Positions 28,166 through 38,028 of a stretch of 64,000 nt of DNA are shown here, one piece after another (positions within the stretch are counted from its first letter, which is position 1; every line of letters starts with the position of its first letter). The stretch comes from an uncultured Bryobacteraceae bacterium (lineage in GTDB: Bacteria > Acidobacteriota > Terriglobia > Bryobacterales > Bryobacteraceae). Below the pieces are notes generated by a model that was not told the origin of the DNA, ran no database searches, and saw only the letters and a program-made list of their open reading frames with translations. The position numbers and the translations under genes were made by a program. Location: positions 1 to 64,000 of the forward strand of contig CALJAM010000011.1 in NCBI GenBank assembly GCA_938027685.1, written 5' to 3'.

Positions 28166-29560
28166 TCAGGCCTGGCCGAAAAACTGCTGCTTGTGGCGCT
28201 CGGCATACACTTTCAGCCGCGTCGCCACTTCCGGATACTTGTCCAGCACGTTGGTCGTCTCGTAGGGGTCGTTCTCCATGTCGAACAGCGAGAGGTCGAT
28301 CCAGGCCTCACGATACTTGCCGGGTCTGCCGTCCTTGCCCGGGTACTCCAGCGTTCGGTAGGAATGTGGTAGGTGCAACTTCCAGCGGCCGTCACCGCTG
28401 ATTACGCCCTCAAAGGTCTGCCCGGTCGAGAAAGAGTAGTAGGGGTGCGGGTTGGTCGCTCCCGGCTTACCGGTGATCAGATCCCAGAGGTCCTTGCCGT
28501 CAATGGGGTTGTTCGGCAAGGGGGCGCCCGCCAGTCGGGCGAAAGTGGGCAGCAGATCTATGGAACACCACGCTCGTTTGGAAACCGAGCCGGCTTTTAT
28601 GTGTCCGGGATAACGCAGGATGCAGGCGCTGCGGATACCACCGTCGAATCCGGTTCCCTTGGCTTCTCGGAAAGGCGTCTTGCCCGCGTGATTGCCGTAT
28701 GAGATCCAGGGGCCGTTGTCGGAGGTTTTCACCACTAAGGTGTTGTCTTCGAGACCGGCTTCGGCCAGCGCTTTGAGGATCTCGCCCACCGACCAATCTA
28801 TCTCCATCATCACGTCGGCGTAGAGGCCCTTGCCCGACTTGCCTTCGAAGCGGTCGCTACAGAACAGGGGCACATGGGGCATGGAGTGGGGAACGTAAAG
28901 CAGGAACGGGTTATGGCGGTTGCGCCGGATGAAGCTGACCGCATGTTCCGTGTACCAGGTGGTGAGCAGGCGTTGGTGTTCCTTGGTGACACGCTCGATC
29001 TTGACCCGGTCGTTCTCCCAGAATTGCAGTGGGAACTTGGCGTAGGCCTCCGGCCTTTCAGGATGGTGCTCCCACATGTCGTTGGAATACATCAAACCGC
29101 AGGATTCGTCGAAGCCGCGTGCCGGCGGGCGGGTTTCAGGTTGATCGCCCAGATGCCACTTGCCGAAGACCGCCGTGCGGTAGCCGGCCTTCTTAAGCAC
29201 CTCGCCCATGGTGGCGAAGCTTGGGTCCAGGCCCCGCGCGCGCGGCCCCAGCGCCCCGAACACTTTGACCCTTTCCGGGTAACAGCCGGTCATCAGGGCG
29301 GCGCGGGAGGCCGAGCAGACCGCCTGCGGTACATAGAAATTCGTAAAGCGGCAGCCTTGCGCGGCAAGTCTTTCCACATTAGGCGTGGGGTAGTCGGGCG
29401 TGCCGAATGGCCGGAAATCCGCCCATCCCGAATCGTCCAGAAAGATGATGACGAAGTTCGGCGGGCGGCGCGAAGCGGCGCGCACCAGGGCTGGTGCGGC
29501 TGCCAGCCCGGCGCCCGCCAGCTTGAGAAAATCTCGGCGACCAAGGTCAGCGGTTCTCAT
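28166..29560 (-). CDS. Sulfatase (arylsulfatase-type), Tat-exported
   Basis: A 464-residue protein with a twin-arginine leader (LGRRDFLKLAGAGLAAAPAL). The metal site NFVIIFLDDSGWAD follows, then the active-site signature VCSASRAALMTG, of the C-x-A-x-R type, whose Cys should be converted to formylglycine, and the second signature GKWHLGD. The later NDPYETTNVLDKYPEV region is the typical sulfatase C-terminal end. It should remove sulfate esters from polysaccharides or aryl compounds in the periplasm. A receptor gene follows on the same strand, as in polysaccharide-use loci, but no sulfatase-maturating enzyme is in the window. Confidence 0.93.
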   Translation of the reverse strand: MRTADLGRRDFLKLAGAGLAAAPALVRAASRRPPNFVIIFLDDSGWADFRPFGTPDYPTPNVERLAAQGCRFTNFYVPQAVCSASRAALMTGCYPERVKVFGALGPRARGLDPSFATMGEVLKKAGYRTAVFGKWHLGDQPETRPPARGFDESCGLMYSNDMWEHHPERPEAYAKFPLQFWENDRVKIERVTKEHQRLLTTWYTEHAVSFIRRNRHNPFLLYVPHSMPHVPLFCSDRFEGKSGKGLYADVMMEIDWSVGEILKALAEAGLEDNTLVVKTSDNGPWISYGNHAGKTPFREAKGTGFDGGIRSACILRYPGHIKAGSVSKRAWCSIDLLPTFARLAGAPLPNNPIDGKDLWDLITGKPGATNPHPYYSFSTGQTFEGVISGDGRWKLHLPHSYRTLEYPGKDGRPGKYREAWIDLSLFDMENDPYETTNVLDKYPEVATRLKVYAERHKQQFFGQA

Positions 29561-30403
29561 GAGAGCCTGTTCCCCTCAGCGTACCAACTTCGGCCCGAGC
29601 AAGATGCGGCGGGGGCGTTTGTGAGATATTCGGGCGAATCGTGAGCCTGCAAGGCATGGCGCGGTAGCGGCAGGCCTCGTGCTTCCAGCGAGGACAGCAT
29701 TACCTGCGGCGACAAGTCAATTTGCGGGCTTACCGTGGGCGCGCCGCAGCTGCGCGGGCGTGCGGCCGCCTTTGCCGAGTTGGCCAGCGACGGGTCGACC
29801 TACAGCTGAATGACCCCGGTCCAGCAGGCGAGGCCCCACCCCTGTTCGAGGTGCCGGGGGCCGAGACAGGGGAGAGCGTCGCGAGCCTCAAGGACCGCTC
29901 CTTGCGGCTCGGGCGGGGCTCATGCGGGATCTGATGCAACGTCAGGCCAAGCTCCGGCCGCGGGAGAGAAGGGGATGCAAGAGCCGGCACTGCTTCCGTT
30001 TGGCTGGGGTAAGGATCCTCGGCCGAGGCGGGTTGCCATGTCGCCGGGTAGGAGACGTGGATTGTGAGGGCTTCGCCGATCAGCTCGCGGATGGCATGCG
30101 CCGGCGCGAGCTTCGTGAATAACGGGACCGAGAGGCGCGTGCAGCGTGGAGTGCTGCTCCGGCCATCAGGCAGACCGAAGGCCATTGCGCTTTCGGGTCG
30201 GCGGGCAAGCGCGGGAAGTTGGGGCGGTGCTCGACCGTTTGTCAAGGGAGCGCGACACTTGGCTGCCGGTGAGGGTGAGCGACGGCCGCTCTACGTGCTG
30301 AAGCGCTGCTTGCGGGCCGAAGGGGGATCGGGCCGGCGGAGTTCGACCGGGTCGCGCGCCGGTCTTGACCCGTGCGAGACTCTTGTGCAGACTCCGGGGT
30401 CGG
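29561..30403. other. Gene-free stretch between sulfatase and receptor genes
   Basis: About 840 bases. Several open frames exist on both strands, but none has a recognisable domain, a ribosome-binding site or a conserved partner in the window, and the composition is like coding DNA in decay (Arg/Pro/Ser-rich in all frames). I see no repeat of the 24 kb/34 kb family here. Confidence 0.5.
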
Positions 30404-33400
30404 TTAGAACTCGTACCGCATGCCAACCACGATGATGCGATTGCCGCCGGCGCTGGTGATGCGGCCGAAGTTGGGCGAGTTGATGTCCACGTTGGGGTCG
30501 CCGAATTGGGGTTTGTTGGTGGCGTCGATGGCGTCCGCGCGCAGTTGCAAAGTCTTCCGCTCGCCCAGCCGGATTCTCTTGATGAGGTTCACGTCCAGGC
30601 GGAAAGAGCCCGGGCCCTCGAGGAATCTGGGGGCAATGTTGCCCAAGGTTCCGGGAGTGGGATTCACCATCAGGATGCGGCCGGAGGCATCGGCAATGGC
30701 TTTCAGCGTGCTGCGAGCCCGGACACCCTGGACAGTGGTGAGCCAGGCGATGGAGGGGTCGGGGACCTGCTGCAGTTCGTCGAAGTAGACCACGCCGTTG
30801 CCGGTGCGCTTGACGACACCGATGCTCTTGTCGATGGCGGCCACCGCCGTGGGCGGGTTATCGGTGTAGGCGTTCCAGGAGGCGCGTCCGGAGGTCAGGG
30901 CCAGAGGCGAACCGGAGAAGACGTTGAAGATGAAGCCGACCTGCCATAGCTCGAGCAGGCGTGCCACCAGGCCCCGGCTTTGAGAGAGGAAGCGCTTGTT
31001 GGGACCGAAGGGCAACTCGAAGGTGCCGTTGTTGCGAAAGACGTGGGTGACGTGGAAGTCCAACAGCCGCTTGTCCAGGCGGAGGTTCCGAAGGGTGCGA
31101 TAGCTGTCGATCATCTCCTGCCCGGAACCTTCTTCTTCGCCCAAGGCTTTGCTCCAGGTGTAGTTGCCCTGGAAGGTCCAGCCGGCCGAGAAGCGGCGGA
31201 TGACCTCGACTTGCAGGGAATGGTAAGTGGAGTTGGCAAAGTTGCCAGTCAGGCGCGCAGCGTCGAATTGCGGATTGGCCACGATCCAGTTCTCGGGCAG
31301 GCCGGCGCGGCGGAGGAGACCGCCGACTTCACCGGTGAACTGCGTCGACGTATTCAGGTAGGAGGCGAAGCTTCCCACGTTGTGTTGGGCTAAGTAGCTC
31401 TGCGTGGTACTGATGTGGCGCACAGCGTCGGAGCCGGTGACCCGGACGCCATCCACGATGCCCAGTCCTGGGACGCTCAGACCGCGAAAGATCCGGTCCA
31501 ACAAGGGAGCGTGGCCACCGGCCTGTGTGATCTGAAAGGCCTCGAGAATTCCGGTTTCGAAAATGTTGGCCTCGTTGACGTTGGTGCCGCGAATGAGCTT
31601 AGTGCCTTTATTGCCGACGTACCGCACATCCAGCGTCGTGCCGCGGGCAATCTCGCGTTGGAGGGAAAGATTCCAGTTCTGCACGTACGGCGTGCGCAGA
31701 CCGCTGTCGAAGGTGCGCACGATCTGGGTGCGGTCGGTGAGCGGCACCAGGCTGAGCGGCTTGCCGCTTGGTTTCAAGGGCAGAGCGAGGTTGGAGAGCG
31801 TGAGCAGCGAGCCGGAGCGAAAGCTCACGTTCTGGCGCAAGCCCGGCTGGTCGCCGGCCACCACGTCGGTAAGGCGGAGAGCGTTGCGCTCATAGCCGAT
31901 TCCGTAACCCAAACGCAGCACGGTCTTATTCTTGCCGAACCAGGGCAGAGACCAGCTCAGTCCGCCGGCGGGAGCGAAGTTGTTGTTGTCATCGCCGTAA
32001 AGTTGCAGGTGCGGGTTGGGGGAGCCGGGGCCGACTAGTTGCACGCGAGTGAGCGAGCCCGCCGTGCGCCCTGGTTGGAACAGATCGGCGAAACTGCTGC
32101 CGGAGATTCCGAAGATGGCGGCGGATCCGCCGACCAGGGCAGCCGCCTTGCCGTTGGCCTCGTAGGGCACGCCATACCGTTCGTAGCGCAGACCCAAGTG
32201 GAGGGTGAGGTTGGAGGTGACCTTGACGTCGTCTTTGAAAAAGAAACTGAATTCGCGACTCTTCCAGGTGCGTTGTTTGGGTTCGCCCGGCAGGAATTGC
32301 GGGTCGGGGCCGCCGGGCGAGTTGAAAGCCTGATCCACCCGAGCAAGGGTCCCGGTCAACTCGTTGAGGATGGCCTCGGCCCGGGCCAAGTTCTGGCCGA
32401 TACCCGGGATCGTGTTGAGGTTCTGCACGGGCACGCCGCCGGTGCCGAGGATGGCTCGGGGCATGACATTGAAGGAATTGAATCCGTTGGTGCTGACGAA
32501 GCGGACCTCGGCGCCGCCTTTGAACGCGTGCCTTCCTTTGAGCCAGCTCAGGTTGTTACCGAACTGATAGACGGGGGTGATGCGGCCTTGCGGGTCGTTG
32601 TCCTGATTGAGCGGATCCGTAATCTGGTTAAAGACGAGCAGATAGGGCTGGCCGCCCGCTTTGGGCTGCAAATCGGTGCCGGCGCGTTCCCAGGGAGCGT
32701 AAAAGCGCACCTTGGGGCGCAAGGCGCCGGCGCGGAATTCGTTCAAGAGGCTGGGACGGAGAGTGGAGATGAGGTTGAGAGAATACATATGATCACGGCG
32801 CTTGACGCCTCCTCCGGGGGCGGCCGGAAACGGCTGAGGCATGAACCCATTGAAGCCGTCCTCGTCTTCAAACACGTAGCTGAAGGTTGCCCGGTGGGCG
32901 GGGGTGAAATGATGGTCCAGGCGGATGTTGAAGCGATCGGCATCATCCGAGCTGCTGCGGCGCCAGGTGTAGCCGGCGGTGTTGAGACCGTCTCCGTAAC
33001 GGAAGTTGTTCGGTAAGGGGGTCAAATCCAGCATGCGCTGAATGACGCCGGTGGGATCTGGCACCCAACGGTTGGGATCGCGGCCGAAGAGATTGACGGT
33101 TTGAAGGTCGCCGGTGGCCTCCGGCGGACGCACGGGGTTCCCCATCAGATCCACTGTGGGAATGCGTGCATTGGCGTTGCCGTTTTGGACGCCGGGGAAG
33201 AAACGGAACAGGCCGCGCCGCGCGCTGGCCGTGTAGGTGACGTTGGTGACGGAGTTTCGGGTACGGATCCGCTGGCCCTCAAAGAGGACATGGAAGAAGG
33301 TTTGATTCTTGCGGATGGGGCCTCCGATGCGGCCGCCGTACTGGTTGCGGATCAGGAAGTTCCGGGGGGAGATGGGCTCGCCCGTGTCGGGGTCCCGGCC

Positions 33401-34171
33401 GCGCTGGTTGTTGAAGTAAGTATTCGCCGTGAGCACCGTATTGCGGTGGAATTCGAAAAGGCTGCCATGGAACTCGTTGGTGCCGCTGCGCGTGATCATT
33501 TGGATCTGACCGGATCCGCGGCCCAGTTCCGCATCCGCGGGGGAGGTGATGACGCGGAACTCTTCGATCCGGTCCACGCTGGTGAAGATGGGAGATGAGA
33601 CGCCCTGGTTGATCCGGTTGTCCTGAACGTTGACGCCGTCGACGGTGATGTTCAGCGTGCCGATGCGGGCGCCGCTGAAGTTGTCGCCCACCAGGCCGGC
33701 GTGGATGTAGACCAGACCCAGGGCGTTCCGGGCCGTCAAGGGCAAATCGAGAACTTTCTGCCCGGTCACGATGCCGCCGACCGAGGCGGAGGCATAGCCC
33801 AGAGCGGTTTCCAGCTCGGCCTTCACTTCCACCGCGCTGGTCAGTGTGCCCACTTGCAGCGGCAGATCCAGGTTGACCCGGGCGCCGACCTCGAGCCTCA
33901 CGTCGCTATAGGTGAACTTGCTGAAGCCGGTCGCTTCCGCGCTAACGCGGTAAAGCCCCGGGGGCAGCGCGGCAAACAGGTACACACCCGCTTGGTTAGT
34001 CACGGTCCGGTGGACCACTCCTGTCTGCACGTTCTGCGCGGTCACTTGCGCGCCCGGGATAGCTGCGCCTGTGGGATCCGTGACAGACCCTGTTAGCGCC
34101 GCATCGGTACTCTGCGCGCCGGCCGGCCACACGGCGAGGAGCAACAAAGGCGAGAGTAGGAACCTGCGCAT
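30404..34171 (-). CDS. TonB-dependent receptor with N-terminal carboxypeptidase-regulatory domain
   Basis: A 1,255-residue outer-membrane protein. Signal peptide (MRRFLLSPLLLLAVWPAGAQ), a Cna-B/carboxypeptidase-regulatory domain (TGSVTDPTGAAIPGAQVTAQ, up to about residue 110), a plug (LNITVDGVNVQDNRINQG; SGTNEFHGSLFEFHRN) and a long beta barrel ending with IIVVGMRYEF, the terminal aromatic residue expected of the barrel insertion signal. It should import a bulky substrate using TonB energy. The next gene on this strand is the sulfatase, 843 bases away, so they are probably not in one transcript. Confidence 0.92.
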   Translation of the reverse strand: MRRFLLSPLLLLAVWPAGAQSTDAALTGSVTDPTGAAIPGAQVTAQNVQTGVVHRTVTNQAGVYLFAALPPGLYRVSAEATGFSKFTYSDVRLEVGARVNLDLPLQVGTLTSAVEVKAELETALGYASASVGGIVTGQKVLDLPLTARNALGLVYIHAGLVGDNFSGARIGTLNITVDGVNVQDNRINQGVSSPIFTSVDRIEEFRVITSPADAELGRGSGQIQMITRSGTNEFHGSLFEFHRNTVLTANTYFNNQRGRDPDTGEPISPRNFLIRNQYGGRIGGPIRKNQTFFHVLFEGQRIRTRNSVTNVTYTASARRGLFRFFPGVQNGNANARIPTVDLMGNPVRPPEATGDLQTVNLFGRDPNRWVPDPTGVIQRMLDLTPLPNNFRYGDGLNTAGYTWRRSSSDDADRFNIRLDHHFTPAHRATFSYVFEDEDGFNGFMPQPFPAAPGGGVKRRDHMYSLNLISTLRPSLLNEFRAGALRPKVRFYAPWERAGTDLQPKAGGQPYLLVFNQITDPLNQDNDPQGRITPVYQFGNNLSWLKGRHAFKGGAEVRFVSTNGFNSFNVMPRAILGTGGVPVQNLNTIPGIGQNLARAEAILNELTGTLARVDQAFNSPGGPDPQFLPGEPKQRTWKSREFSFFFKDDVKVTSNLTLHLGLRYERYGVPYEANGKAAALVGGSAAIFGISGSSFADLFQPGRTAGSLTRVQLVGPGSPNPHLQLYGDDNNNFAPAGGLSWSLPWFGKNKTVLRLGYGIGYERNALRLTDVVAGDQPGLRQNVSFRSGSLLTLSNLALPLKPSGKPLSLVPLTDRTQIVRTFDSGLRTPYVQNWNLSLQREIARGTTLDVRYVGNKGTKLIRGTNVNEANIFETGILEAFQITQAGGHAPLLDRIFRGLSVPGLGIVDGVRVTGSDAVRHISTTQSYLAQHNVGSFASYLNTSTQFTGEVGGLLRRAGLPENWIVANPQFDAARLTGNFANSTYHSLQVEVIRRFSAGWTFQGNYTWSKALGEEEGSGQEMIDSYRTLRNLRLDKRLLDFHVTHVFRNNGTFELPFGPNKRFLSQSRGLVARLLELWQVGFIFNVFSGSPLALTSGRASWNAYTDNPPTAVAAIDKSIGVVKRTGNGVVYFDELQQVPDPSIAWLTTVQGVRARSTLKAIADASGRILMVNPTPGTLGNIAPRFLEGPGSFRLDVNLIKRIRLGERKTLQLRADAIDATNKPQFGDPNVDINSPNFGRITSAGGNRIIVVGMRYEF

Positions 34172-34261
34172 CTTTGGTTATCCCTCGTACTGGTTTGAGT
34201 GTATGCACTGGGAGCGCGGATGTCAACTGCATTGGCGCCGGGCGAATGTCGAGCCGCCTGG

Positions 34262-34608
34262 ATCCGGCCGTAAGGAATTTGAGAGTGCGGCCCGGGGGCC
34301 GTGAAGGTGGGGCTGCGTTGTGGGGGGCAGGATTGGGTTTGTGGGTTCGAGATGGCTTTGCTGAAAGCCATGGGTGTTGCGAGGGGACGCCGACCTTCAC
34401 CCGCCGAGAGCGAGTTGCCGTTCCGGCACGATTTTGAGCAGCCCGCCGGCGAGGTGCTGAGGGCTCATGGCGGCATTGGGAGTCGGCGGGGGAAGTGGCG
34501 GGTTGGCGAGGACTTCGAACGCCAAGCGACGTCGGATCCGCGGGCTTGGCAGCTCAAGCGTTTCGGAACGACAAAATCCGAACCCCGCGCGGCACCACGG
34601 GCGGATTG
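34262..34608. repeat. Dispersed intergenic repeat, copy B
   Basis: Second copy of the 23933-24288 repeat, in the same orientation and same block order, starting GATCCGGCCGTAAGGAATTT and ending at GCGGATT, 29 bases before miaA. An open frame (34301-34609) crosses it but does not look protein-coding when compared with copy A. A few bases shorter than copy A in the last third. Confidence 0.75.
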
Positions 34609-34636
34609 AGGTCGCCGTTAGACTGTTCTTGGGGCC

Positions 34637-35581
34637 GTGACGGAGCAGAAGCTCAGCCCTATGGTCGCCGTGGTGGGGCCAACCGGCTCGGGCAAGAGCG
34701 AGTTGGGCCTGCGCCTGGCGGAAGAGTTCGACGGAGAGGTGGTCAACTGCGATTCGCTGCAGGTCTACCGGTGGTTCGATATTGGAACCGCCAAGCTGAC
34801 GTGCGCCGAGCGCCGGGGCATTCCGCATCATCTGATCGACGTGGCGAATCCCGACGAGCCGTTCACGGCGGGCGAATACGCGCGCCGCGCCCGCCAGGTG
34901 ATCCGTGAGATTGCAGCAAGGAACCGGCTGCCCCTGGTGGTCGGCGGCACCGGCCTATACTTGCGCGCGCTCGTGGACGGTCTGTTCCCCGGCCCGACTC
35001 GCGACGATGAGCTGCGGGGGCGCCTGATGGAGCGGGAGGCTCGGCGGCCGGGATTCCTGCATCGCATGCTTCGTCGGCTGGATCCCGAAGCGGCCAGGCG
35101 CATTCACGCTACGGATCGCCACAAGCTGGTGCGCGCGCTCGAGGTGTGCCTGCTCACAGGCCGGCCCCTTTCGCGCTGGTTTGCTTCGGGCCGCGAGGCA
35201 CTGACGGGCTTCCGGGTTCTCAAGCTTGCCCTGAATCCGCCTCGCGAGGAGCTGTATCGCCGTCTCGACGAACGCTGCGCCCGCATGTTCGCAGCGGGTC
35301 TAATCGAAGAGGTCCGGCGGATCCTGGCCATGGGGTATCCTCCAACCATCAAGCCGCTGCAGGCGCACGGATACCGTCAGGCGTTGCAGGTGCTGAGAGG
35401 CGAGCTGGAGCTCCGCAAGGCGCTCTACTATGCGCAGCGCAACACGCGACGATATGCAAAGCGGCAGTGGACGTGGTTCCGTCACGAGCCGGGCGTGGTG
35501 TGGTTGAACGGCTTCGGCGACGAGCCTGAGACGCAACGCGCGGCGGCGGATCTGGTGCGTCGGTTCCTCGCCGAGAGCTGA
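34637..35581 (+). CDS. miaA: tRNA dimethylallyltransferase
   Basis: A 314-residue enzyme that adds a dimethylallyl group to A37 of tRNAs reading codons with first-base U. The P-loop VAVVGPTGSGKSELGLRLA, the DSLQVYRWFDIGTAK block, LVVGGTGLYLRALVDGLF and YAKRQWTWFR are family hallmarks. The start is GTG at 34637; an ATG at 34661 would remove eight residues. Length is normal. It follows repeat copy B. Confidence 0.95.
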   Translation: MTEQKLSPMVAVVGPTGSGKSELGLRLAEEFDGEVVNCDSLQVYRWFDIGTAKLTCAERRGIPHHLIDVANPDEPFTAGEYARRARQVIREIAARNRLPLVVGGTGLYLRALVDGLFPGPTRDDELRGRLMEREARRPGFLHRMLRRLDPEAARRIHATDRHKLVRALEVCLLTGRPLSRWFASGREALTGFRVLKLALNPPREELYRRLDERCARMFAAGLIEEVRRILAMGYPPTIKPLQAHGYRQALQVLRGELELRKALYYAQRNTRRYAKRQWTWFRHEPGVVWLNGFGDEPETQRAAADLVRRFLAES

Positions 35582-35713
35582 GGCCTGGAGGGAGTTGTTG
35601 CGGCCGGAGCAAAGGTTGGGAACTTTCCGTGCGGTCTTGCGTCCACAATCTTGGGGAGCCAACCGGCGTCCCCACGAGCAGATTGAGAAAAACCAACCGG
35701 TCGAGGAGCTGAC

Positions 35714-36037
35714 ATGCTGAAGAGACTGATCCTTGCTTTTATCGTGCTGGCGGTTGCCATTGCCAGCGCCAAGACTTACTCGCTCATTCTTTTCCAGCCG
35801 AGCGTGGTGGCGGGTACGGAGCTGAAGCCGGGTGAGTACCGGCTGGAAGTGCAGGACGGCAAGGCTGTGATTCGCAGCGGGAAGGTACGCGTGGAAGCCC
35901 CGGTCAAGGTCGAAACCGTGGACTCCAAGTTTAGTTCGACCTCGGTGCGCTACGCGGGCGGCGAAGGGACGGCGCGCATCCAGGAGATCCGGCTGGGCGG
36001 CACCAATCTCAAGCTCGTGTTCGAGGAGGGCCGCTGA
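35714..36037 (+). CDS. Small secreted protein of unknown function
   Basis: A 107-residue protein with a signal peptide (MLKRLILAFIVLAVAIASA) followed by a beta-rich domain: SLILFQPSVVAGTELKPGEY, RLEVQDGKAVIRSGKVRVEA and the C-terminal EIRLGGTNLKLVFEEG. This type of short extracytoplasmic protein is common in acidobacteria, but no function is known to me. An upstream GAGGAGCTGAC supplies a weak ribosome site. Confidence 0.8.
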   Translation: MLKRLILAFIVLAVAIASAKTYSLILFQPSVVAGTELKPGEYRLEVQDGKAVIRSGKVRVEAPVKVETVDSKFSSTSVRYAGGEGTARIQEIRLGGTNLKLVFEEGR

Positions 36038-36147
36038 ATGATGCAGAGCGGGGCAGGCGCCCGACATCGGGCGCCGCGGGCGGTTTGCGCGCGCGGGCTC
36101 GTCTGAAGCCATTCCTCGGGATCATCTGTTAAACTCGCAGCAGGCCA

Positions 36148-37365
36148 ATGTGCCGAGTTGCTTGCCTTGTGGCCGCGGCTTTGCTGTCAGGCACGCAGTG
36201 TAGCGGCCGGGGAGCGTCCGGGGCGATCGCTCAACCGAGTGACGGGGCGGTTCTTGTCCTGCCATTCAGGAACGAGTCCAGCGAGGGGCTGGAGTGGATC
36301 GGGGAAAGCCTCGCCGAGGCTGTGACGGAATTCGTGGCGGCGCGGGGCCTGCTGGTGGTCGACCGTGATGCGCGGTTGGAGGCGTTGCGGCGTCTGTCGC
36401 TGGCCCCCGCAGGGCGTCTGACGCGGGCCTCGCAACTGAAGCTGGCCGAGCTGCTGGACGCCCGCTACGTGGTCACGGGTCATTTCGAGCGAACTGACCC
36501 TGGGACCCCCGGCTCGGGCGATCTGCTCCGCGTCGAGGCTACCTGCCTGGATACCGAGCGGATGCAGGCGGAGCTATGCGCCGCCGAGCAAGGTGCGCTG
36601 GACAAGCTACCGGAGGTTCAGGCGAGGCTGGCATGGCGAGTGCTCAGACATTTCGCTCCCGCGATGACGCCCCCGCTGGAGCGGTTCGTGAGCGAGCTTG
36701 CGCGGTTGCGTTTGGATGCGCTCGAGAACTACATCCGCGGTCTACTGGCGGAGACGCCGGAGCAAAAGCATCGACACTTCACGCAGTCGGCGCGGCTGGC
36801 GCCCGATTTCTCCGCGCCGCATTTCGAGCTGGGTCGTCTGCACTTTCGCCAGCAGCAGTACCGGGTCGCTGCCACCTGGCTCGAGAAAGTGCGGCCAGGC
36901 TTCAGTAGGTATTGGCAGGCCCAATTCCTGCTGGGCCTGTGTCGTTACTACACGGCCGAGTACGAGGCCGCCGAGGCGGTGCTGGCACGGGTGGCTGAGC
37001 ACATACCGATGAACGAGGTGGTCAACAACCTCGGCGCGGCGCAAGCCAGGCAGAACCGCCCCACAGCCCTGGAGAACTTCATGAAGGCGCTGGAGGGCGA
37101 TCCCGACGACGCGGATTACAACTTCAACGTAGGCTACCTGCTTTGGAAGCGCGGCGAATTCGACAGGGCGGCGGCGTATTTGGGGCGGGTGCTCGAGATC
37201 GATCCCGACGACGCAGAAGCGGGCCAATTGCTGCGGTGGTGCGGGGAGCGGCGAGGACCTCGCCGAGGCGATCGACTGAGCTCGGGGCGGGAGCGACTCA
37301 AGCACAATTTTGAAGAGCGCGCGTGGCGGGAGCTTTCGCTACGTCTTACCGCAAACGGTTCTTGA
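36148..37365 (+). CDS. TPR-repeat protein with TolB/FlgO-like N-terminal domain
   Basis: A 405-residue protein with an exported N-terminus (MCRVACLVAAALLSG). The first half (GAVLVLPFRNESSEGLEWIG; AEAVTEFVAARGLLVVDRDA; LLDARYVVTGHFER) resembles the alpha/beta domain found in TolB N-terminal/FlgO-type and adenylate-cyclase-associated proteins. The second half contains TPR repeats (PHFELGRLHFRQQQYRVAAT; YNFNVGYLLWKRGEFDRAAA). No lipobox cysteine is convincing. Function unknown; probably periplasmic. Confidence 0.85.
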   Translation: MCRVACLVAAALLSGTQCSGRGASGAIAQPSDGAVLVLPFRNESSEGLEWIGESLAEAVTEFVAARGLLVVDRDARLEALRRLSLAPAGRLTRASQLKLAELLDARYVVTGHFERTDPGTPGSGDLLRVEATCLDTERMQAELCAAEQGALDKLPEVQARLAWRVLRHFAPAMTPPLERFVSELARLRLDALENYIRGLLAETPEQKHRHFTQSARLAPDFSAPHFELGRLHFRQQQYRVAATWLEKVRPGFSRYWQAQFLLGLCRYYTAEYEAAEAVLARVAEHIPMNEVVNNLGAAQARQNRPTALENFMKALEGDPDDADYNFNVGYLLWKRGEFDRAAAYLGRVLEIDPDDAEAGQLLRWCGERRGPRRGDRLSSGRERLKHNFEERAWRELSLRLTANGS

Positions 37366-37536
37366 GCGGGGGAGTCCGCCCGTGGCAGGGGCCGGCCCCC
37401 AAGCGGAGCTGATCGCTACGGCTTGCCTTGGTGAACCCTCCAGCCTAGAATCGAAGCAGAGCGAGGCATCGCCCGCAGCTAAGGCGGAGGGTGGGCGGTG
37501 ACCGATAAGTTTGATTGGCGCAGGAGGGTCACAGGG

Positions 37537-37860
37537 ATGGCAAAGGCCGAAAAGCACAAGAAGAACCCGCTGGTCGAGTGGATGGCAGAAGAGGAATCCG
37601 ACCTGGGAGCCCATGCCCGTAGCCCACGGATTGTAGGGGGAGGCAAGACGCAGAAGGTCGGGTCGCGGAAGGCCGCCGTGACCACCCTTGCAAACGAGAA
37701 AGCGGACCCGGCCTTGCTGCTGCGGGAGCCCGGTCCTTTGCCGAGGCTGGAGGAGCGGCACTCGCCTGCCGGGTCTCCGGAGCATCTGCGCAAGCTTCAA
37801 AGGCTACCTCGCCTTCGCGCGCCGGTGACTTACCCATTGGGCGGGCATCGCCCGCGGTGA
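37537..37860 (+). CDS. Possible small protein, unrecognised
   Basis: A 107-residue frame with GGAGGG 9-12 bases before the ATG at 37537. The first 24 residues (MAKAEKHKKNPLVEWMAEEE) look like a real protein start, but the later part is Arg/Pro-rich. An inverted repeat (GCGGGC-ATC-GCCCGC, 37841-37855) spans its end. It may be a short lineage-specific protein or the remains of a longer one. Treat as doubtful. Confidence 0.35.
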   Translation: MAKAEKHKKNPLVEWMAEEESDLGAHARSPRIVGGGKTQKVGSRKAAVTTLANEKADPALLLREPGPLPRLEERHSPAGSPEHLRKLQRLPRLRAPVTYPLGGHRPR

Positions 37861-38028
37861 TGGTTTCGAGGGGCAAGTAGAAAATTTGTACGAGTCCAGG
37901 GGGTGGAGCGGCTGCCGAGCGGTCGGGCGGGAGGAGGCATGCTTGGTGCGGGGAGGAGGCGATCACGTCGGGGATACCGACGTGTGGCGAGAGCAACCTT
38001 CGTATTTTCAGATAGTTACATCCAGCTA
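37861..38028. other. Region upstream of groES
   Basis: About 170 bases with no gene that I recognise; it leads into the CIRCE/promoter region of groES. Confidence 0.4.

Noticed and set aside
29730-30245. A 171-residue minus-strand frame in the gap before the sulfatase.
   Set aside because: Arg/Pro/Ser-rich, no domain, no ribosome site.
30980-34096. Several plus-strand frames opposite the large receptor gene.
   Set aside because: Antisense shadows with no motif.
34301-34609. A 102-residue open frame across repeat copy B (and its counterpart in copy A).
   Set aside because: The two copies differ at all codon positions, with no ribosome site, so not a protein.
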